From Micromonospora inaquosa (lineage in GTDB: Bacteria; Actinomycetota; Actinomycetes; Mycobacteriales; Micromonosporaceae), in NCBI RefSeq assembly GCF_003857055.1, contig NZ_QGSZ01000194.1:1-35932 (forward strand): DNA of 35,932 nt, written 5' to 3'. The position numbers and the translations under genes were made by a program. Positions 33,025 to 35,932 of this stretch are shown one piece after another. A model generated the notes under the pieces. The model did not search any database, had not been told where the DNA came from, and saw nothing but the letters and a program-made list of their open reading frames with translations. Within the stretch, counting starts at the first letter, position 1, and each line of letters opens with the position of its first letter.

Positions 33025-34299
33025 TTGAAACTCAGAAGGAAACTGCTACTCACCCTGGCCGCGTCACTGGTGGCCGCCGGCCTGGTCGCCCCCACGGTCG
33101 GGCCCGCGTACGCGGCGTCACTGACCGAGGTGACCAGCTTCGGTGACAACCCGGGCCGGATGCGCATGCACGTCTACGTGCCGGACAACCGCCCGGCCCG
33201 GCCGGCGGTCGTGGTGGCCATGCACGGCTGCGGCGGGTCGGGCCCCGGCTTCTACTCCGGCAGCGAGTTCGCCAGCCTCGCCGACCGGTACGGGTACATC
33301 GTGATCTACCCGTCCGCGACTCAGCAGGCCGGGTTCGGCAACTGCTTCGACACCTGGTCGGACGCCGCCAAGCGACGTGGCGGCGGCAGCGACCCGGTGT
33401 CGATCATCTCCATGATCCGGTACGTGCAGCAGCAGTACGCGGCCGACGGGGACCGGGTCTACGCCACCGGCAGTTCGTCCGGCGGCATGATGACGAACCA
33501 CATGCTGGCGCTCTACCCCGACGTGTTCAAGGCCGGCGCCGCGTTCATGGGCGTGCCGTTCAACTGCTTCGCCAACGCGGCGGACTACCCGCCCGGCAGC
33601 AGCCAGTGCACCGGCGGAAACATGAACCGGACCCCGCAGCAGTGGGGCGACGCGGTCCGCCAGGCGTACCCCGGCTACTCCGGGCCCCGCCCGCGCGTGC
33701 AGCTGTGGCACGGCACCAACGACACGCTCGTGCCGTACTCGTTGCTGCAGGAGGCGATCGAGCAGTGGACCAACGTGTTCGGGCTGAGCCAGACACCCAC
33801 CTCCACCGACACGCCCCAGGCCAACTGGAACCGGCGTCGGTACGCCGACAGCAGCGGCACCGTCCAGGTCGAGGCGTACAGCATCCAGGGGGCCGGGCAC
33901 AGCCTGCCCTCCGGTGGTATGGCCGCGTCCGCCATCACGTTCTTCGGACTGACCAACCCCACGACGCCGCCCCCGACGTCCGGCGCCTGCCGGGTGGCCG
34001 TCGACCTCAACGCCTGGAACACCGGGCTGACCGAGAACATCACCATCACGAACACCGGCACCAGCGCAGTCAACGGCTGGTCACTGGTCTTCACCCTGCC
34101 GGGCGGGCAGACCATCACCTCGGGCTGGAACGCCACCTACTCGCCCAACTCGGGGCAGGTGACGGCCCGGAACGTCGCCTACAACGGCGGCATCCCCGCC
34201 AACGGCTCGGTGACCATCGGCTTCCAGGCCACCCACACCGGTAACAACGCCCGACCGTCCTCGTTCACCCTCAACGGCGCGTCCTGCACTGTCGCCTGA
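33025..34299 (+). CDS. Secreted CE1-type esterase (PHB depolymerase/acetylxylan esterase family) with CBM2
   Basis: A 424-residue secreted esterase. A TTG start at 33025 is the only one with a fitting ribosome site (GAAGGAG) and opens a signal peptide (about 1-31, cleavage near AYAAS). The alpha/beta hydrolase spans about 32-308: oxyanion region MHGCGGSG, nucleophile S151 in G-S-S-S-G, acid D233 (TNDTLVP) and base H292 (GAGHSLP). A Pro/Thr linker (about 311-319) leads to a family 2 CBM (about 320-424) with two terminal Cys (ACRVAV, ASCTV) and exposed Trp residues, which binds cellulose or xylan. Expected to remove acetyl or feruloyl groups from xylan. It is divergent from the PaaX-type gene. 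Confidence 0.92.
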   Translation: MKLRRKLLLTLAASLVAAGLVAPTVGPAYAASLTEVTSFGDNPGRMRMHVYVPDNRPARPAVVVAMHGCGGSGPGFYSGSEFASLADRYGYIVIYPSATQQAGFGNCFDTWSDAAKRRGGGSDPVSIISMIRYVQQQYAADGDRVYATGSSSGGMMTNHMLALYPDVFKAGAAFMGVPFNCFANAADYPPGSSQCTGGNMNRTPQQWGDAVRQAYPGYSGPRPRVQLWHGTNDTLVPYSLLQEAIEQWTNVFGLSQTPTSTDTPQANWNRRRYADSSGTVQVEAYSIQGAGHSLPSGGMAASAITFFGLTNPTTPPPTSGACRVAVDLNAWNTGLTENITITNTGTSAVNGWSLVFTLPGGQTITSGWNATYSPNSGQVTARNVAYNGGIPANGSVTIGFQATHTGNNARPSSFTLNGASCTVA

Positions 34300-34320
34300 G
34301 ACCGGGTCGACGTCCACGAA

Positions 34321-34357
34321 CGTGCGCCGGACACCACGAGGTGGTGTCCGGCGCACG
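34321..34357. terminator. Bidirectional terminator hairpin
   Basis: A perfect 17-bp stem (34321-34337 with 34341-34357) and a 3-nt loop (GAG) between the convergent CE1-CBM2 esterase and GH54 genes. Confidence 0.9.
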
Positions 34358-34379
34358 ACTCGGTCGGGCGTCGCCAGGA

Positions 34380-35932
34380 TCAGCGGTAACCGGCGGTCAC
34401 CACGCTGGCCTGTACGGCGTTCTCGGTCGCGTCGGACGGATAGCCCGCGACCATCGCCCCCTCGTAGAAGGTGCCGGCGCTCAGGTTGGCGCCACCGTCG
34501 GGCTTGCAGCAGTCACCGCCACTGCCCAGGATGATCGCGCCCTGCTTCTTCATCGGGCTGTATCCGGGCGGGAGCGAGCCGTCGTACAGCGTGTAGAGGC
34601 TGCCGGACTGGGCGTCGCTACCCTTGATGGCGAAGCGGGTCGTGCCGTTGTTCTTGAGCGTCGCGGTGACGAACTTGCTGCTGAACGCGCGTTGGTTCGG
34701 GTTCCACGAGCTGCTGCCGCCCGGGAAGAGACCCCACTCGAGGTCGGCCTGCACCCACGGCCCGCTGCCGGAGCAGCCGCCGAACCAGCACTGCTTGCTG
34801 AAGTTGATGGCGTCCATCGCCCCGGCGGCGTCGGCCTTCCGGGTCGTCTCGCTGTTGCCGTAGTCGAAGCAGCAGCCGCTGTTGACGTGGGTCCCGCTGG
34901 TCACCATGTACATGCCCTCGGGGGCCGCGCCGGTCGGCACGCCGGTGAGGTGCCCGTCGCGCCAGTAGCTGTTACCGGGATTGATGTAGAGCGAGTACGC
35001 CTTCGCGCCGCCCACGGTCAGCGACTCCGAGGTCGCGATCGCCGGCTTGCTCTGGGGCGAGCCCGGTACGACGCTCGACCCCTGGTACCAGAGGTCGTTC
35101 CCGCGCCCGGACTGGTCGAAGACGACAGTGATCACGCAGGTCGTGCCGGAGCAGAACGAGTCCTGCGTCGCCGCGTTGGCGGTGCCGCCGGTGCCGGTGA
35201 GCCCGATGTTGCGCGTGGTGTTGTCCGACGAGCGTCGGACCTGGTAGAGGTTGCCGGCGTACGCCTCGTAGAGCGCCCGGGTGGTGCTGTGCGCCGCGAT
35301 GCACGGGGTGCCGCCGGAGGCGTAGATGTCGCACGGGCGCGCGCCGGTCGGCGGGTTGGTCGGCGGCGGGGTGGTGTTCGGCGAGGCCCACTGCTGGTTG
35401 GTGCCACCGTTGCAGGCCCAGAGGATGATTTTGGTGCCGTTCGCGGTGGCGGCGCCGTTGGCGTCGAGGCAGAGCCCGGACTGCGCGCCGGTGATGGTGC
35501 CGTTGCTGTTGACGTTCCACTGTTGGTTGTTCTGCCCGTTGCAGTCCCAGATGATCACCTGGGTGCCGTTGGTGGTGCCTCGGCCGGAGGCGTCCAGGCA
35601 TTTGTTGCCGTACGCCTGGATCTGCATGGTCGACGTCCACGTCCAGGTCTGGCCGGCGCTGCCGTTGCAGTCCCAGAGTTGCGTCTGGGTGCCGTTGGTG
35701 GTGCTGGAGTTGGGCACTTCGAGGCAGCGGCCGGACTGCGTACCGACGATCGGGGTGCTCTGCCCCGGTTGGATGGCGGCCGCCAGCGCGACGGCGGCCG
35801 CCTCGGCGGTCGGCGACGGCGCACCGGGGGTGGCGCCGATGCCGACGAGAACGCCGACCAGAGCGCCCGCCAGGGCGGTCAGGCGTCGGGCGCGATGACG
35901 TCTCGGGATGAGTTCACGGGCCTTTCCTGGCC
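34380..35932 (-). CDS. Secreted CBM13-GH54 alpha-L-arabinofuranosidase (5' end outside the window)
   Basis: A secreted arabinofuranosidase; at least 516 residues are in the window. The frame stays open to the right edge and encodes RRHRARRLTALAGALVGVLV followed by an Ala-rich stretch, a signal peptide, so the start lies just beyond 35932; a start at 35717 would cut into the CBM13. The CBM13 (RCLEVPNSSTTNGTQ, QTW, QQW, QQW) leads through a TPPPTNPP linker to the GH54 catalytic domain: RPCDIYASGGTPCIAAHSTT, the FDQSGRGNDL segment, vicinal cysteines (SGCCFDYGN), ADLEWGLF with the probable nucleophile Glu, and GTFYEGAMVAGYPSD near the end. It removes arabinose from arabinoxylan. Fungal relatives carry a C-terminal CBM42; here an N-terminal CBM13 takes that place. 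Confidence 0.92.
   Translation of the reverse strand, partial: PGKARELIPRRHRARRLTALAGALVGVLVGIGATPGAPSPTAEAAAVALAAAIQPGQSTPIVGTQSGRCLEVPNSSTTNGTQTQLWDCNGSAGQTWTWTSTMQIQAYGNKCLDASGRGTTNGTQVIIWDCNGQNNQQWNVNSNGTITGAQSGLCLDANGAATANGTKIILWACNGGTNQQWASPNTTPPPTNPPTGARPCDIYASGGTPCIAAHSTTRALYEAYAGNLYQVRRSSDNTTRNIGLTGTGGTANAATQDSFCSGTTCVITVVFDQSGRGNDLWYQGSSVVPGSPQSKPAIATSESLTVGGAKAYSLYINPGNSYWRDGHLTGVPTGAAPEGMYMVTSGTHVNSGCCFDYGNSETTRKADAAGAMDAINFSKQCWFGGCSGSGPWVQADLEWGLFPGGSSSWNPNQRAFSSKFVTATLKNNGTTRFAIKGSDAQSGSLYTLYDGSLPPGYSPMKKQGAIILGSGGDCCKPDGGANLSAGTFYEGAMVAGYPSDATENAVQASVVTAGYR

Overview
The window reads as a high-GC actinomycete chromosome. The third-position GC bias, GTG/TTG starts, TAT/Sec-type secreted enzymes with CBM13 (ricin-type) and CBM2 modules, and sugar importers lacking their own ATPase all suggest Micromonosporaceae (Micromonospora-like) or a close relative; this placement is inference, not a database result. 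Almost every gene concerns the breakdown, import or oxidation of plant-type carbohydrate. I saw no tRNA, rRNA, CRISPR array, transposase or phage gene.

Region A (18-6725) is a LacI-controlled cluster. It holds a lipoprotein-permease-permease sugar importer coupled to a serine hydrolase, a divergent LacI regulator, and a GH32/43/68-like beta-propeller enzyme. Two copies of CTAAA-N4-TTTAG, one at each target promoter region, are the probable operator.

Region B (6783-14787, minus strand) is a ribose-type importer (ATPase, two permeases, lipoprotein) followed by a D-tagatose/psicose-3-epimerase-like isomerase and a large secreted beta-helix protein with a CBM13. A 524-bp divergent spacer with palindromes separates it from region C (15312-18863), one 1183-residue secreted protein combining ThuA, PQQ-type sugar dehydrogenase, PKD, CBM6 and CBM13 modules.

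Region D (18993-27977) looks like a non-phosphorylative (oxidative) pathway for a fucose-like aldose or its acid. It has an aldose dehydrogenase, a lactonase-like amidohydrolase, an SDR, a zinc alcohol dehydrogenase, an enolase-superfamily dehydratase-like protein, a three-gene importer and a divergent FadR-type GntR regulator. A strong hairpin divides it into two transcription units. No gene for the final cleavage (FAH-type hydrolase or aldolase) is present in the window.

Region E (28050-35932) is a hemicellulose-degradation block: a CBM13 esterase, a GH10 xylanase-CBM13, a PaaX-type regulator, a CE1-type esterase-CBM2, and a GH54 arabinofuranosidase with an N-terminal CBM13 that runs off the right edge. 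A 15-bp palindrome (TGACGT-N3-ACGTCA) sits on the -35 box of both the region D importer promoter and the region E esterase promoter, suggesting one GntR regulon covering polymer de-esterification, uptake and oxidation. The CBM13 coding segments of the xylanase and the adjacent esterase are near-identical direct repeats exactly 990 bp apart and in the same frame.
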